The notes: generated from the letters alone by a model not told the origin. A stretch of DNA of 34,076 bases from Armatimonadota bacterium (GCA_018268335.1 JAFDWT010000040.1:1-34076), one strand, 5' to 3'; shown: positions 1-7,053, counted from the stretch's first letter. Numbers and translations: made by a program.

Positions 1-1
1 C

Positions 2-193
2 TACTTCCGCACGACGGACGTCACTGGAACGCTGAACCTGCCGGAAGGCGTCGCCATGGTCATGCCGGGCGAGAACGTCGTCATGACGGTCGAGCTGATC
101 GCTCCGATCGCCATGGAAGAAGGCTCCAAGTTCGCCATCCGTGAGGGTGGCCGAACGGTCGGCGCCGGCAACATCGTCAAGGTCACAGAGTAA
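2..193 (+). CDS. tuf: Elongation factor Tu, C-terminal 63 residues (5' truncated by window edge)
   Basis: EF-Tu is the cytosolic GTPase that delivers aminoacyl-tRNA to the ribosome. Only the end of the gene is in the window. The frame starting at base 2 reads YFRTTDVTG, then [20 protein letters not shown], then [16 protein letters not shown] and a TAA stop. This is the highly conserved third beta-barrel domain of EF-Tu, so the family call is safe. The G domain and the gene's upstream partners (often fusA and rps genes) lie outside the window. A strong intrinsic terminator follows 15 nt after the stop, so this is the last gene of its transcript. Confidence 0.97.
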   Translation, partial: YFRTTDVTGTLNLPEGVAMVMPGENVVMTVELIAPIAMEEGSKFAIREGGRTVGAGNIVKVTE

Positions 194-207
194 AGTCTCC
201 TTGGCTC

Positions 208-247
208 ACGGCCCCGCGCCCCACCCGGGCGCGGGGCCGTTTTTGTT
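208..247 (+). terminator. Rho-independent terminator of the tuf transcript
   Basis: A perfect 13-bp GC-rich stem (208-220 paired with 228-240) has a 7-nt loop and is followed by TTTTTGTTT. It lies just downstream of the EF-Tu stop codon and is the clearest canonical terminator in the window. Confidence 0.95.
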
Positions 248-255
248 TGGCTTCG

Positions 256-324
256 GCACATGTGCTTGATCGGCGTTACCAGGCGTTACAACGCGCTTGA
301 CTTGGACTTCGCTTGACATAGACT
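256..324 (+). promoter_or_regulatory. Promoter and repeat-rich control region of the PEP-CTERM gene
   Basis: A sigma70-like promoter can be read as TTGACT (297-302), a 16-nt spacer and TAGACT (319-324), about 55 nt before the start codon. The -35 and spacer sit inside an imperfect 16-nt tandem repeat: GCTTGAC at 295-301 and 311-317, each followed by GACT. Upstream are two GGCGTTAC copies exactly 10 bp apart (272-279, 282-289) and the palindrome GCACATGTGC (256-265). Repeats on one helical face suggest operator sites. The regulator is unknown. Confidence 0.5.
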
Positions 325-378
325 CGATGTATCGGGCGCGTTTGTGCCTGGACACCTCATTGAGAAGAGGATAAGACA

Positions 379-1038
379 ATGAAAAAACTCATCTTGCCCA
401 TCGTGGCAACGGCATTGAGTGCAGCCTCGTTTGGCAGCTACTTCAATGATTTTGAGTCGCCAATCGGTGCTGAATGGAGCACCTCGACGACTTCGTCCTT
501 CAACGGCACAACGATCCTGGGCCGATTTTCTAATGACACCGCCACGCTGACCTTGAACGGATTCAACGCCGGCGACATGGTGACTGTTGGCTTCCATGCG
601 TATATCCTGGACAGCTGGGACGGAAACGTAGGTGGTGTTGGGCCTGACCGGTTCACTTTCAAGATTGACGGCGTCAACAAGCTGGACACTACGTTTTCGA
701 ATGTGAACGGGTACGACCAATCATATCCCGACCCTTACCTGGGGGGAAGTCATCCTCGTTACACCGGTGCCGATGACACCGACGCGGGCGGACTCCCGGG
801 CGGCTTCTACGGCAACTCCCTGTACATCTTTGGCGGAGCCAACAATGGCTCCTTCAATGCCGTTGCCACCGGTAGCTCGATGACGTTCACGTGGATGGGC
901 TCGAACCTGCAAGGCGTCGGCGACGAGTCTTGGGGCCTGGACAATGTTTGGGTGCGGACGGAGTCCGTTCCCGAGCCGGCGACGATGACGGTTCTCGCTC
1001 TCGGCGGCCTGCTGGCCGCTCGACGCCGCAAGGTCTGA
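379..1038 (+). CDS. PEP-CTERM-anchored secreted protein
   Basis: This is a 219-residue exported protein. An N-terminal signal peptide (MKKLILPIVATALSAASFGS) is followed by a roughly 170-residue beta-rich, Gly/Asn/Asp-rich ectodomain. The C-terminal sorting signal is VPEP, a short hydrophobic helix (TMTVLALGGLLAA), then RRRK. In PEP-CTERM systems an exosortase recognises this tail and processes the protein at the inner membrane for export or surface display. No exosortase is in the window. The ATG is preceded by AAGAGG at suitable spacing, so the start is firm. The ectodomain's function is not recognisable; it may be an extracellular matrix or adhesive protein. It is monocistronic, with a promoter-like region upstream and a hairpin downstream. 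Confidence 0.9.
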   Translation: MKKLILPIVATALSAASFGSYFNDFESPIGAEWSTSTTSSFNGTTILGRFSNDTATLTLNGFNAGDMVTVGFHAYILDSWDGNVGGVGPDRFTFKIDGVNKLDTTFSNVNGYDQSYPDPYLGGSHPRYTGADDTDAGGLPGGFYGNSLYIFGGANNGSFNAVATGSSMTFTWMGSNLQGVGDESWGLDNVWVRTESVPEPATMTVLALGGLLAARRRKV

Positions 1039-1062
1039 TTGATCCAATCAGTCAGCAAGCCT

Positions 1063-1099
1063 CGGCCCATGTGCTCTTCCTGAGGGAGCATGTGGGCCG
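1063..1099. terminator. Hairpin between convergent genes, candidate bidirectional terminator
   Basis: Arms 1063-1076 and 1086-1099 pair over 14 positions, two of them G-U wobbles, around a 9-nt loop. The hairpin lies between the stops of the PEP-CTERM gene and the methyltransferase. No strong U-tract follows in either direction, so its terminator role is inferred from position. Confidence 0.45.
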
Positions 1100-1107
1100 C
1101 TTGAATA

Positions 1108-1764
1108 TTAGCCAGGCACCCAGACGAGGGTGAAGCCGTCGTAGCCCTTCTTGCCGACAGTCTGGATTGATGTCGCCACCAAGTCGTCACGCTCAGCCAA
1201 ATCGACGTGTGCTTGCCGGACACCGTCTACATCGGCGTCGCCCGTCTGCGGGTCGACGACCCGACCGCCACGCACAACATTGTCGATAACGATCAGGCCG
1301 CCTGGGCGCGTGAGCTTGACAGTCGCCTCCAAATATGCCGGGATGTTGCGCTTGTCGGCGTCGATGAAAACGAGGTCGAAGTGGCCTGTGACCGAAGGGA
1401 GGTTGTCCAGAGCCGCGCCGACCCAGACCTTGACCTTGTCGCCCACACCGGCCGACTTCAGGTTGGCAAGGGCGACTTCCGCGTGGTGCGGGTCATATTC
1501 CAGCGTGATCAGCTCGCCGTCGGCGGGTAGGGCGGAGGCCATCCAGGTCGTGCTGTAACCGCCCAATGTGCCGATTTCCAGGATCCGCTTGGCCCGCAGC
1601 ATCTTGGCGAAGATATAAAGCTGCTTGCCCTGGCAGGCCGAGACGGCGATCGGCGGCAGGCCGCCAGCCGCTGTCGCTTCGTTGATAGCGTCGTATTGCG
1701 GGCCAGCCTTGACGACAGTTTCCTCAAAGAAAGCGTCCACTGCATCCCAAGTTTCTTTGTCCAT
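1108..1764 (-). CDS. SAM-dependent O-methyltransferase (CCoAOMT-like, Methyltransf_3)
   Basis: This cytosolic enzyme of about 218 residues probably transfers a methyl group from SAM to a catechol-type hydroxyl. The SAM-binding motif ILEIGTLGGYSTTWMA lies at about residues 52-67 of the chosen frame. It is followed by the acidic ribose-binding strand (LITLEYD), FIDADKRNIPAYL, which carries the divalent-metal aspartates, and the LTRPGGLIVIDNVVRGG strand. All are typical of the family, as is the length. An upstream in-frame ATG at 1815 would add 17 residues. I prefer 1764 because a TAGAAT box lies 8 nt before it and the family N-terminus matches. The substrate cannot be told from sequence. It stands alone, convergent with the PEP-CTERM gene. 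Confidence 0.9.
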   Translation of the reverse strand: MDKETWDAVDAFFEETVVKAGPQYDAINEATAAGGLPPIAVSACQGKQLYIFAKMLRAKRILEIGTLGGYSTTWMASALPADGELITLEYDPHHAEVALANLKSAGVGDKVKVWVGAALDNLPSVTGHFDLVFIDADKRNIPAYLEATVKLTRPGGLIVIDNVVRGGRVVDPQTGDADVDGVRQAHVDLAERDDLVATSIQTVGKKGYDGFTLVWVPG

Positions 1765-1772
1765 TGCAGTAG

Positions 1773-1778
1773 ATTCTA
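1773..1778 (-). promoter_or_regulatory. -10 box (TAGAAT) 8 nt before the O-methyltransferase ATG
   Basis: On the minus strand TAGAAT is followed by 8 nt and then ATG at 1764, with no Shine-Dalgarno sequence. This geometry suggests transcription starting at or next to the start codon (leaderless mRNA). It is one of several similar sites in the window. Confidence 0.5.
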
Positions 1779-1885
1779 GCTTGTGCCCACGGGCTTCATG
1801 GCGATACTCCTCCATTGCGCCCTTGGCGAGCTTTGCGTGGCAGCTCCGGATTTTTCACGCCGAGGACGCTAAGAGCGCAATGTAG

Positions 1886-2413
1886 CTAAGTGCGCGACGC
1901 GGTATAGCAGACAAGTCCAGGTATGTCGAAGAACCGGTCGGTCGGCCCTTCGTAGGTCATGCCGATTTTCTGCATGATCTTGAGAGAGGCGATGTTAGGT
2001 TCAAAAGCGACCGCGATCACTTTCGGATGCCATTCCAGGCCCACTTGCAGCATCACTTCCGCGACCTCGGTGCCGTAACCCTGCCCCCAGAATTCGCGGC
2101 CAAGGTGCCAGCCGATCTCGTATTCGTCTTCCATATCTTCGAATCCAGAGGAGTGCTTGGTTTTCAAGCACAGCCCGGTGCCAATGGGCGTTGCATCACC
2201 TTCGCGTTCGACGGCCCAGTAGGCAAAGTACGGGTCACTTTCGGCTCGGGCTCGGATCCGCTCGATCCTGGCTGCCTGCTCTTCTCGGGTTTCTTCTCTA
2301 GGCGGGCCGCCAAGGTACTTGGTGACCTCGGGGTCACCGTAGATGGCCAGGGAAGCGTCCACGTCGTCAAGCGTCCAGTCTCGAACCACGATCCGCTTGT
2401 GGGCAATTCGCAT
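1886..2413 (-). CDS. GNAT family N-acetyltransferase (RimJ/RimL-like)
   Basis: This 175-residue protein probably transfers an acetyl group from acetyl-CoA to an amine or protein N-terminus. It opens with KRIVVRDWTLDDVDASLAIY, the usual first strand and helix of RimJ/RimL-type GNATs. In the middle, EYEIGWHLGREFWGQGYGTE contains the acetyl-CoA pyrophosphate-binding loop (Q-x-x-G-x-G/A pattern, here GQGYG). FEPNIASLKIMQKIGMTYEG is the conserved C-terminal Asn/Ser helix region. No Shine-Dalgarno sequence precedes the ATG, and a short out-of-frame reading frame from 2432 overlaps the start. The substrate is unknown. It is divergent from the gluconate genes. Confidence 0.88.
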   Translation of the reverse strand: MRIAHKRIVVRDWTLDDVDASLAIYGDPEVTKYLGGPPREETREEQAARIERIRARAESDPYFAYWAVEREGDATPIGTGLCLKTKHSSGFEDMEDEYEIGWHLGREFWGQGYGTEVAEVMLQVGLEWHPKVIAVAFEPNIASLKIMQKIGMTYEGPTDRFFDIPGLVCYTASRT

Positions 2414-2432
2414 AGGCCCAAGTTTGGTTCAT
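2367..2432 (-). CDS. Possible 21-codon leaderless upstream ORF overlapping the GNAT start
   Basis: An ATG at 2432 lies 7 nt after a TAGAAT box and opens a 21-residue frame beginning MNQTWAYANC. It runs past the GNAT start at 2413 in another frame and stops at 2367. If the box is the GNAT promoter, a leaderless mRNA would begin at this ATG, and its translation could interfere with or couple to the acetyltransferase start. The peptide has no recognised homology. It may equally be chance. Confidence 0.25.
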   Translation of the reverse strand: MNQTWAYANCPQADRGSRLDA

Positions 2433-2439
2433 TTTTCCG

Positions 2440-2445
2440 ATTCTA
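2440..2445 (-). promoter_or_regulatory. -10 box (TAGAAT) upstream of the GNAT gene
   Basis: On the minus strand TAGAAT lies 26 nt before the GNAT ATG and 7 nt before the out-of-frame ATG at 2432. No good -35 element is visible. Confidence 0.4.
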
Positions 2446-2517
2446 AATCTCCGCCAGAAGGGATTATTGCAGCGATTCCCGCAGCGACCCTGGCTTCGGC
2501 GCAGGGAAGGTGCGACA

Positions 2518-3438
2518 ATGCTATTCGTGGCAGAGCTACATGTCGGCTTGGTAGGACTCGGAAAGATGGGGGCCAACATGGCCCGGCGGTGGTCGGCCGC
2601 AGGCGTCCGTGTGGTGGCCGGAGACCCGTCGGCCGAAGCGCGGGCCAGCGTCGCTGAGGTCGCCGAGGTCCACGAGACATTAGCGGCATTGGTCGAGGCT
2701 CTGCCGTCACCACGCGTCTTGTGGTCGATGGTTCCCTCGGGGGAGCCGACCCAAGCCGTCCTCGACCACCTAGCCGACCTGGCTGCTCCCGGAGACGTGT
2801 TGGTGGACGGAGGGAACAGCGACTTTCGGGACACCCAAAAGCGCGCGTGGGTCTTTGGCGAGCGCGGCCTGCCGTTAGTCGACGTCGGCGTCAGCGGCGG
2901 GGTCTGGGGGCTGGAAAATGGCTATTGCTTGATGGCTGGTGGCACAGCCGAGGCAATCGAGGCAATCCGTCCCTTGTTGGAAAGGCTCGCACCGGCGCCG
3001 GACAAAGGATGGGCGCACGTCGGGCCGTCAGGTGCGGGCCACTACGCCAAGATGGTGCACAACGGCGTCGAGTACGGCATGATGCAGGCGTTCGGCGAGG
3101 GTTTCGGTCTGCTGGCGGCCCGGAAAGACATGGCGTTTGACCTGGCCCAGGTCGCAGAGCTCTGGCAGTCTGGCAGCGTTGTCCGCTCCTGGCTCCTAGA
3201 CTTGACCGCACAAGTGTTGGCCGAAGACCAGACCCTGGCAGATGTCGCCGCGGTGGTCGCCGACTCGGGCGAGGGCCGCTGGACGGTGCGCGAGGCCATT
3301 GAGCTTGGCGTGCCGGTCCCCGTGACCGCTGCCGCCCTCATGGCTCGCCAATCCTCACAGGGTAATGACGGCTTTAGCCACAAGCTACTGGCCAAGTTGC
3401 GCCAGGCGTTCGGCGGCCATGCCGTCCAGTCGTCATGA
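2518..3438 (+). CDS. gnd: 6-phosphogluconate dehydrogenase, decarboxylating, short (probably NAD-dependent) form
   Basis: The enzyme oxidises and decarboxylates 6-phosphogluconate to ribulose 5-phosphate in the pentose phosphate pathway. It has 306 residues, the length of the short YqeC/GndA-type class rather than the 470-residue form. Its Rossmann motif is VGLVGLGKMGANMARR near the N-terminus. The substrate signature VDVGVSGGVWGLENGYCLM and the catalytic KMVHNGVEYGMMQAFGEG, with its Lys and Asn, are intact. The longer frame from 2467 is rejected: the ATG at 2518 has GGAAGG seven bases upstream and starts directly into the Rossmann strand. The stop overlaps the gluconokinase ATG (ATGA), so the two are translationally coupled. 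Confidence 0.95.
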   Translation: MLFVAELHVGLVGLGKMGANMARRWSAAGVRVVAGDPSAEARASVAEVAEVHETLAALVEALPSPRVLWSMVPSGEPTQAVLDHLADLAAPGDVLVDGGNSDFRDTQKRAWVFGERGLPLVDVGVSGGVWGLENGYCLMAGGTAEAIEAIRPLLERLAPAPDKGWAHVGPSGAGHYAKMVHNGVEYGMMQAFGEGFGLLAARKDMAFDLAQVAELWQSGSVVRSWLLDLTAQVLAEDQTLADVAAVVADSGEGRWTVREAIELGVPVPVTAAALMARQSSQGNDGFSHKLLAKLRQAFGGHAVQSS

Positions 3439-3905
3439 GGGTCGTCGTCTGCGGCGTCTCTGGGGCGGGGAAGTCCGTGGTCGGCCGCGGGCTGGCCGAG
3501 CGGCTAGGCTACCCGTTTTTGGACGCCGACGAATTCCACTCCGCCGCGAACAAGGCGAAAATGTCGGCGGGGATTCCATTGGACGACAGCGACCGCTGGC
3601 CCTGGCTGGAAGCGTTGAACGGCGCTCTGCGTGACCATCCCGACGTCGTTATGGCCTGCTCGGCTCTCAAGCAGGTTTACCGAGACCGGTTAGCGGCGGG
3701 CATCCCGGACGTTCGTTGGGTGGCACTTGTCGGGAGTCGCGAGGTCTTGCACCCTCGAATGGCAGCAAGGGTCGGGCACTTCATGCCTCAGTCTCTGCTG
3801 GATTCTCAGTTGGCAGCGTGGGAACCGCCACAGGAAGGCATCACAGTCGATGTGGCCAGAAGACTTGAGGACATTGTCGAACAGGTCGTCCAGGCACTTC
3901 GGTGA
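3435..3905 (+). CDS. gntK: Gluconokinase
   Basis: This 156-residue P-loop kinase phosphorylates D-gluconate with ATP to 6-phosphogluconate, the substrate of the preceding dehydrogenase. The Walker A motif GVSGAGKSVVG lies at residues 7-17. DADEFHSAANKAKMSAGIPL is the diagnostic gluconokinase segment, followed by DSDRWPWLEAL and the ACSALKQVYRDRL region. GHFMPQSLLDSQLAAWEPP is the usual lid and C-terminal motif. Length and every motif match thermoresistant-type gluconokinases. The ATGA overlap with gnd makes a two-gene gluconate-to-pentose-phosphate unit. No gluconate permease or GntR regulator is adjacent. Confidence 0.95.
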   Translation: MRVVVCGVSGAGKSVVGRGLAERLGYPFLDADEFHSAANKAKMSAGIPLDDSDRWPWLEALNGALRDHPDVVMACSALKQVYRDRLAAGIPDVRWVALVGSREVLHPRMAARVGHFMPQSLLDSQLAAWEPPQEGITVDVARRLEDIVEQVVQALR

Positions 3906-3913
3906 ATGGTGCT

Positions 3914-3974
3914 CCGGTCTGGCCGCATTGTGGGGTCTGGATTTGAACCATGGGGCCTCAACGCGGCAGACCGG
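3914..3974 (+). repeat. Structured inverted-repeat element, copy A
   Basis: This is a 61-nt imperfect hairpin. CCGGTCTG (3914-3921) pairs with CAGACCGG (3967-3974). A bulged G at 3922 separates this lower stem from an upper stem CCGC/GCGG and then TTG/CAA (3928-3930 with 3959-3961). The loop contains GGATTTGAACC. It lies 9 nt after the gntK stop. Copy B (3994-4056) is a related hairpin in the opposite orientation. It could serve as a terminator, but no U-tract follows. Confidence 0.7.
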
Positions 3975-3988
3975 AATTCGAGAATTCC
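3973..3988. repeat. Short palindrome linking the two hairpins
   Basis: GGAATTC-GA-GAATTCC is a perfect 7-bp inverted repeat with a 2-nt centre. It sits exactly between hairpin copies A and B and shares its first two bases with copy A. Confidence 0.6.
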
Positions 3989-3993
3989 CGAAA

Positions 3994-4056
3994 CCCGACT
4001 TGCCGCAATAGAACCAGGATGCCACCACCAGAGCCAAGCGGTGCGGCCAAGTCGGG
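3994..4056 (-). repeat. Structured inverted-repeat element, copy B
   Basis: This is a 63-nt imperfect hairpin. Read on the minus strand, CCCGACTTG pairs with CAAGTCGGG, a bulged G follows at the same place as in copy A, and then CCGCA pairs with TGCGG. Compared with copy A the lower stem differs at three positions with matching changes in the other arm. It fills the space before the end of the convergent epimerase gene. The remaining bases from 3906 to 4078 hold no coding frame that I can support. Confidence 0.7.
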
Positions 4057-4078
4057 GCACCCCACATTTGTATGCTCA

Positions 4079-5188
4079 TCAGGCCGAAACAACTCGTCGT
4101 TCACAGCGGGCCAAGAACACCGGGTCAACCGTTGCCCCCAGCCCCACTGCATCCGGCAAGACCGCGTCGCCATTTACATGCACCATGCCACCCAGAATTG
4201 GATCCTCCGAGTGCGAGTGGAACGAGTCCAGGTCGAACCACTTGAAGACTTCTTGCGAGCTAGCTAAGTGGCTCGCGGCAGTCGCGCCAAGCCGCGACTC
4301 CACCATGCCGCCGTGCATGCAGGCGGCGCCGAACTTGGCGGCCACGAGCCCGATGTTGCGGCCGTTGTGCAGGCTGCCGCACTTGCTGAGCTTGACGTTC
4401 AACAGTCCGCACACCTTGTCCTTGAGCAGGTACCAGGCGTCGCGGTCGGTGAAGACCGACTCGTCCGCCATCACCGGCACCGGCGAAGTCTGGTGGAGCC
4501 ATTGCAGGCCCTTGAGTTCGTAGCGGGCGACAGGTTGCTCGCAGAATTCGATGTCGAAGGCTGAAAGGTCGTCAAGCAGGTCCTTGGCCGTCTCGGCGTC
4601 ATAGGCTTGGTTAGCATCGACACGCACCCGGACGGCAGCGGGAATGGCATCTCGGACCGCGTTGACCCGCGCCAGGTCATTGGCCGGGCCGTCGCCGAGC
4701 TTGATCTTCACCGCACCGTAGCCGCCGGCGACAAAGTTGACCGCTTGCTCAGCCGCCTCGTCGGGAGCGACGATGGGAACAGTCAAGTCTGTCGGCATGC
4801 GCCGGGCCTTTCCTTGCAGAAGCTCGACCAACGGCTTGCCGGCCTTCTGCGCCTCGACGTCGTTCAGGGCCATGTCAAGGGCGCTCCGGGCCGTCGCTTG
4901 TCCGGCCAAAGCGCTTTCCATCATTGATGCGGCTTCGATGTTTGAATCAAAAGTCTGGCCGACCAAGAACTGAGCGAGGTCCTCACAAGCAGCGAGGCAG
5001 GTACTTTGCGTCTCGCCGTTGATGGACCGCAAGGGCGCGGCCTCGCCCCACCCGACAAGTCCACTGGCGTCAATGACGCGGACAAAGACAAGTTCGGCGT
5101 CGCGGGTCACCATGGTGGCGATCCGGAACGGCTTGCGGAGTGGAATCTCCGCTTTGAAGATTTCGACTTGGACTGGCGACAGGCTCAA
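4079..5188 (-). CDS. Dipeptide epimerase (enolase superfamily, L-Ala-D/L-Glu epimerase-like)
   Basis: This 369-residue cytosolic enzyme belongs to the muconate-lactonizing subgroup of the enolase superfamily. The capping domain is at about residues 5-120 and the barrel follows. The K-x-K acid/base pair is K161/K163 in YGAVKIKLG. The metal ligands are D191 (VRVDANQAYD), E217 (IEFCEQPV) and D242 (VMADES). The second-face lysine is K266 (LLNVKLSK). Members of this type epimerise L-Ala-D-Glu or other dipeptides during peptidoglycan recycling. The exact dipeptide depends on residues I cannot resolve, so o-succinylbenzoate synthase remains an alternative. Its ATG overlaps the stop of the SGNH hydrolase gene (ATGA), which places it last in a three-gene coupled operon. 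Confidence 0.85.
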   Translation of the reverse strand: MSLSPVQVEIFKAEIPLRKPFRIATMVTRDAELVFVRVIDASGLVGWGEAAPLRSINGETQSTCLAACEDLAQFLVGQTFDSNIEAASMMESALAGQATARSALDMALNDVEAQKAGKPLVELLQGKARRMPTDLTVPIVAPDEAAEQAVNFVAGGYGAVKIKLGDGPANDLARVNAVRDAIPAAVRVRVDANQAYDAETAKDLLDDLSAFDIEFCEQPVARYELKGLQWLHQTSPVPVMADESVFTDRDAWYLLKDKVCGLLNVKLSKCGSLHNGRNIGLVAAKFGAACMHGGMVESRLGATAASHLASSQEVFKWFDLDSFHSHSEDPILGGMVHVNGDAVLPDAVGLGATVDPVFLARCERRVVSA

Positions 5189-5853
5189 GAACCGGACTTT
5201 ACCGTCGGATAGACCCTTTCAATACCCTTGATCAGGACTCCGGCCATATCTCTAGGCACGCCTTCGGCCACCTGACCTTTGATGCTCGTGCCAAGAACAC
5301 CCCGGGCGATGACGGTGGCGGCGAGGGCCGAGCCCGCCTCTGCGGCATGGTTCCCGTCGCCCATAAAAAGGTCCTGGCGCTTCTGTTGAGCCAAGACGAA
5401 GTCCCAGACTCGACCGACCGGAATGACGTTGGCCTTGGTCGCGTCGGCAATCTCGCGGTAGATCCCTTCGATGTATGCCGTCTCGTCGATCCCACGCCGC
5501 GGCCATTCGGCAAAGAAGTAGACCTTGCTCCCTTTCTCTCTGGCCGTGCTCGACAGCTTCCTTGCCGCGTCCTGCGAATAGCGGATCTTGTGCGACATGC
5601 TGATCATCTGCGCCTGCAACACGACAGCATAGGGCCCCGCCTGGAGAGACTTGGTTACTCGCCCGTCGTTCAGAGCGTCGTCCAAGTGCCCACAGCCGAA
5701 GTACTTCGCTTGCCAATTGAACTCCGGCGCCACTTTGTTCAAGAGCGCCACTGTCTTGGCGGGAACATCGTTGTTGCCGGTCAGGCTGTTCCCAACAAAG
5801 ACGACGGTGCGGGTGGGAACAGCGATAAGGGCGGCGACAACGGGAAGGATCAT
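5185..5853 (-). CDS. Exported SGNH/GDSL-like hydrolase
   Basis: This 222-residue protein has a short hydrophobic N-terminus (MILPVVAALIAVP) leading straight into TVVFVGNSLTGNNDVPA. That is the block I motif of the SGNH 'GNSLT-x-NN' group and contains the nucleophile serine. The C-terminal D-x-x-H dyad is seen in LFMGDGNHAAEAGSALAA. A central HK-IRYSQDAARKLS and YFFAEWPRRG stretch fits the block III region of these proteins. Likely activity is an esterase or acetyl-hydrolase on an unknown substrate, outside the inner membrane if the N-terminus is a signal peptide. It is sandwiched by ATGA overlaps with the genes on both sides, so its synthesis is coupled to a dehydrogenase and an epimerase with no obvious pathway link. 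Confidence 0.75.
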   Translation of the reverse strand: MILPVVAALIAVPTRTVVFVGNSLTGNNDVPAKTVALLNKVAPEFNWQAKYFGCGHLDDALNDGRVTKSLQAGPYAVVLQAQMISMSHKIRYSQDAARKLSSTAREKGSKVYFFAEWPRRGIDETAYIEGIYREIADATKANVIPVGRVWDFVLAQQKRQDLFMGDGNHAAEAGSALAATVIARGVLGTSIKGQVAEGVPRDMAGVLIKGIERVYPTVKSGS

Positions 5854-7043
5854 GGTTCAAATGGCCACGTGGGCAGTGTCTTGGCGAGCGGTTTGTCAGT
5901 GCGGTAGCCGAGTTCGTACTCGGCTTGGACAAGGGTGTGAATCTCGTGGGTGCCTTCGTAAATCATCGCGCCGCGCGCGTTGCGCATATAGCGCTCTACC
6001 GGGAACTCGTCGCAATAGCCATAAGCGCCATGGATCTCCACGGCCTTGTTGGCGGCGTCAAAGGCGGCGGCGCAGTTCACCCATTTGGCCATCGAGACCT
6101 CCTTGGTGTGGCGCTGGCCCGAGTTCTTCATCCAGCCCACCTTTTGGTAGAGCAAGCGGCCGATCTCGCGGCCTTGCACCATGCTAGCGATCATTTGCTG
6201 GACGAGCTGCTTGTTCGCTATCGGGTCGCCCTGCACCTTGCGGTCTTTGGCGTATGTGAGACTGGCGTCCAGGCAGGCTTGGATCAGGCCGACGGCCCCA
6301 GCCGCCACCGTGTACCGGCCATGGTCGAGAGCCGACATGGCGACCTTAAAGCCGTCGCCCTCTTCGCCGATCCTGTCGGTAACCGGGACTTTGAGGTTGT
6401 CGAAGAAGATTTCACCGGTGTTACCAGCGCGGACGCCCAGCTTGCCCTTGATGGCCCGGCTGCTGAATCCAGGTGCCGACCGCTCGACGACGAAGGCCGC
6501 ATGGCGGGCTTTGGCGTCACCCCCCGCCAGCTTGGCCACGACCAGAAAGCGGTCGGCATAGTCGGCCAGGCTGATCCACGTCTTTTGGCCGTTCAACACG
6601 TAATGGTCACCGACACGCTCGGCGGTGGTGGTCATGCCCATGACGTCGGAGCCGGCGTTCGGCTCAGTCAAACCGAACGCGCCAATCGCCGCGCCGGTCG
6701 CCAAAGTCGGCAACCAGCGGGCCTGCTGTTCGGCGGTCCCCCATTGCATCAAGGTCATGCTGTGCAGTCCAGTGTGGACGCTCATGACGACGCGCGCTGT
6801 GCTGTCTGCGCGCTCTAGTTCTTCGCAAACGATGCCCAAAGCAATGTAGTCCGCCCCCATACCGCCGTGCTTTTGGGGCAAACAGACTCCAAGCAAGCCG
6901 GCTTCGCCCATCTTTTTGAGGGTCGTGGGGTCGGAAGTGTGGGTCCGGTCGAGTTCCTTGACGGTCGGGACGACAACTGACTGGCCAAACTTGTGGGCGG
7001 CTTCCTGAATGAGCTCGTGCTCGGCGTTGAGGGCGAAGTCCAT
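5850..7043 (-). CDS. Acyl-CoA dehydrogenase
   Basis: This 397-residue FAD enzyme introduces a trans double bond between C2 and C3 of acyl-CoA thioesters and passes electrons to ETF. The N-terminal helical domain carries VCLPQKHGGMGADYIALGIV. The middle domain has AIGAFGLTEPNAGSDVMGM and YVLNGQKTWISLADYADRFL, the FAD and acyl-binding signatures. The C-terminal domain ends in GAMIYEGTHEIHTLVQAEYE with E363 in the position of the catalytic base. Length and order are canonical. Chain-length specificity is not evident. There is no Shine-Dalgarno sequence, but TAGAAT lies 10 nt before the ATG. It is the first gene of a three-gene ATGA-coupled operon. Confidence 0.93.
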   Translation of the reverse strand: MDFALNAEHELIQEAAHKFGQSVVVPTVKELDRTHTSDPTTLKKMGEAGLLGVCLPQKHGGMGADYIALGIVCEELERADSTARVVMSVHTGLHSMTLMQWGTAEQQARWLPTLATGAAIGAFGLTEPNAGSDVMGMTTTAERVGDHYVLNGQKTWISLADYADRFLVVAKLAGGDAKARHAAFVVERSAPGFSSRAIKGKLGVRAGNTGEIFFDNLKVPVTDRIGEEGDGFKVAMSALDHGRYTVAAGAVGLIQACLDASLTYAKDRKVQGDPIANKQLVQQMIASMVQGREIGRLLYQKVGWMKNSGQRHTKEVSMAKWVNCAAAFDAANKAVEIHGAYGYCDEFPVERYMRNARGAMIYEGTHEIHTLVQAEYELGYRTDKPLAKTLPTWPFEP

Positions 7044-7053
7044 GGGTTCCGAG

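Noticed and set aside
3914-4056. Integron attC sites
   Set aside because: The bulged-base hairpins look similar, but the GTTRRRY and RYYYAAC core boxes are missing, and no integrase or cassette array is present.
3929-4066. tRNA-like signals on the minus strand: GGTTCAAATCC like a T-loop, and TGTGGGG/CCCCACA like an acceptor stem
   Set aside because: The T-stem pairs at only three of five positions, the acceptor arms are 138 nt apart, no D-arm or anticodon arm fits, and no CCA end follows. The segment is better explained by the hairpin pair.
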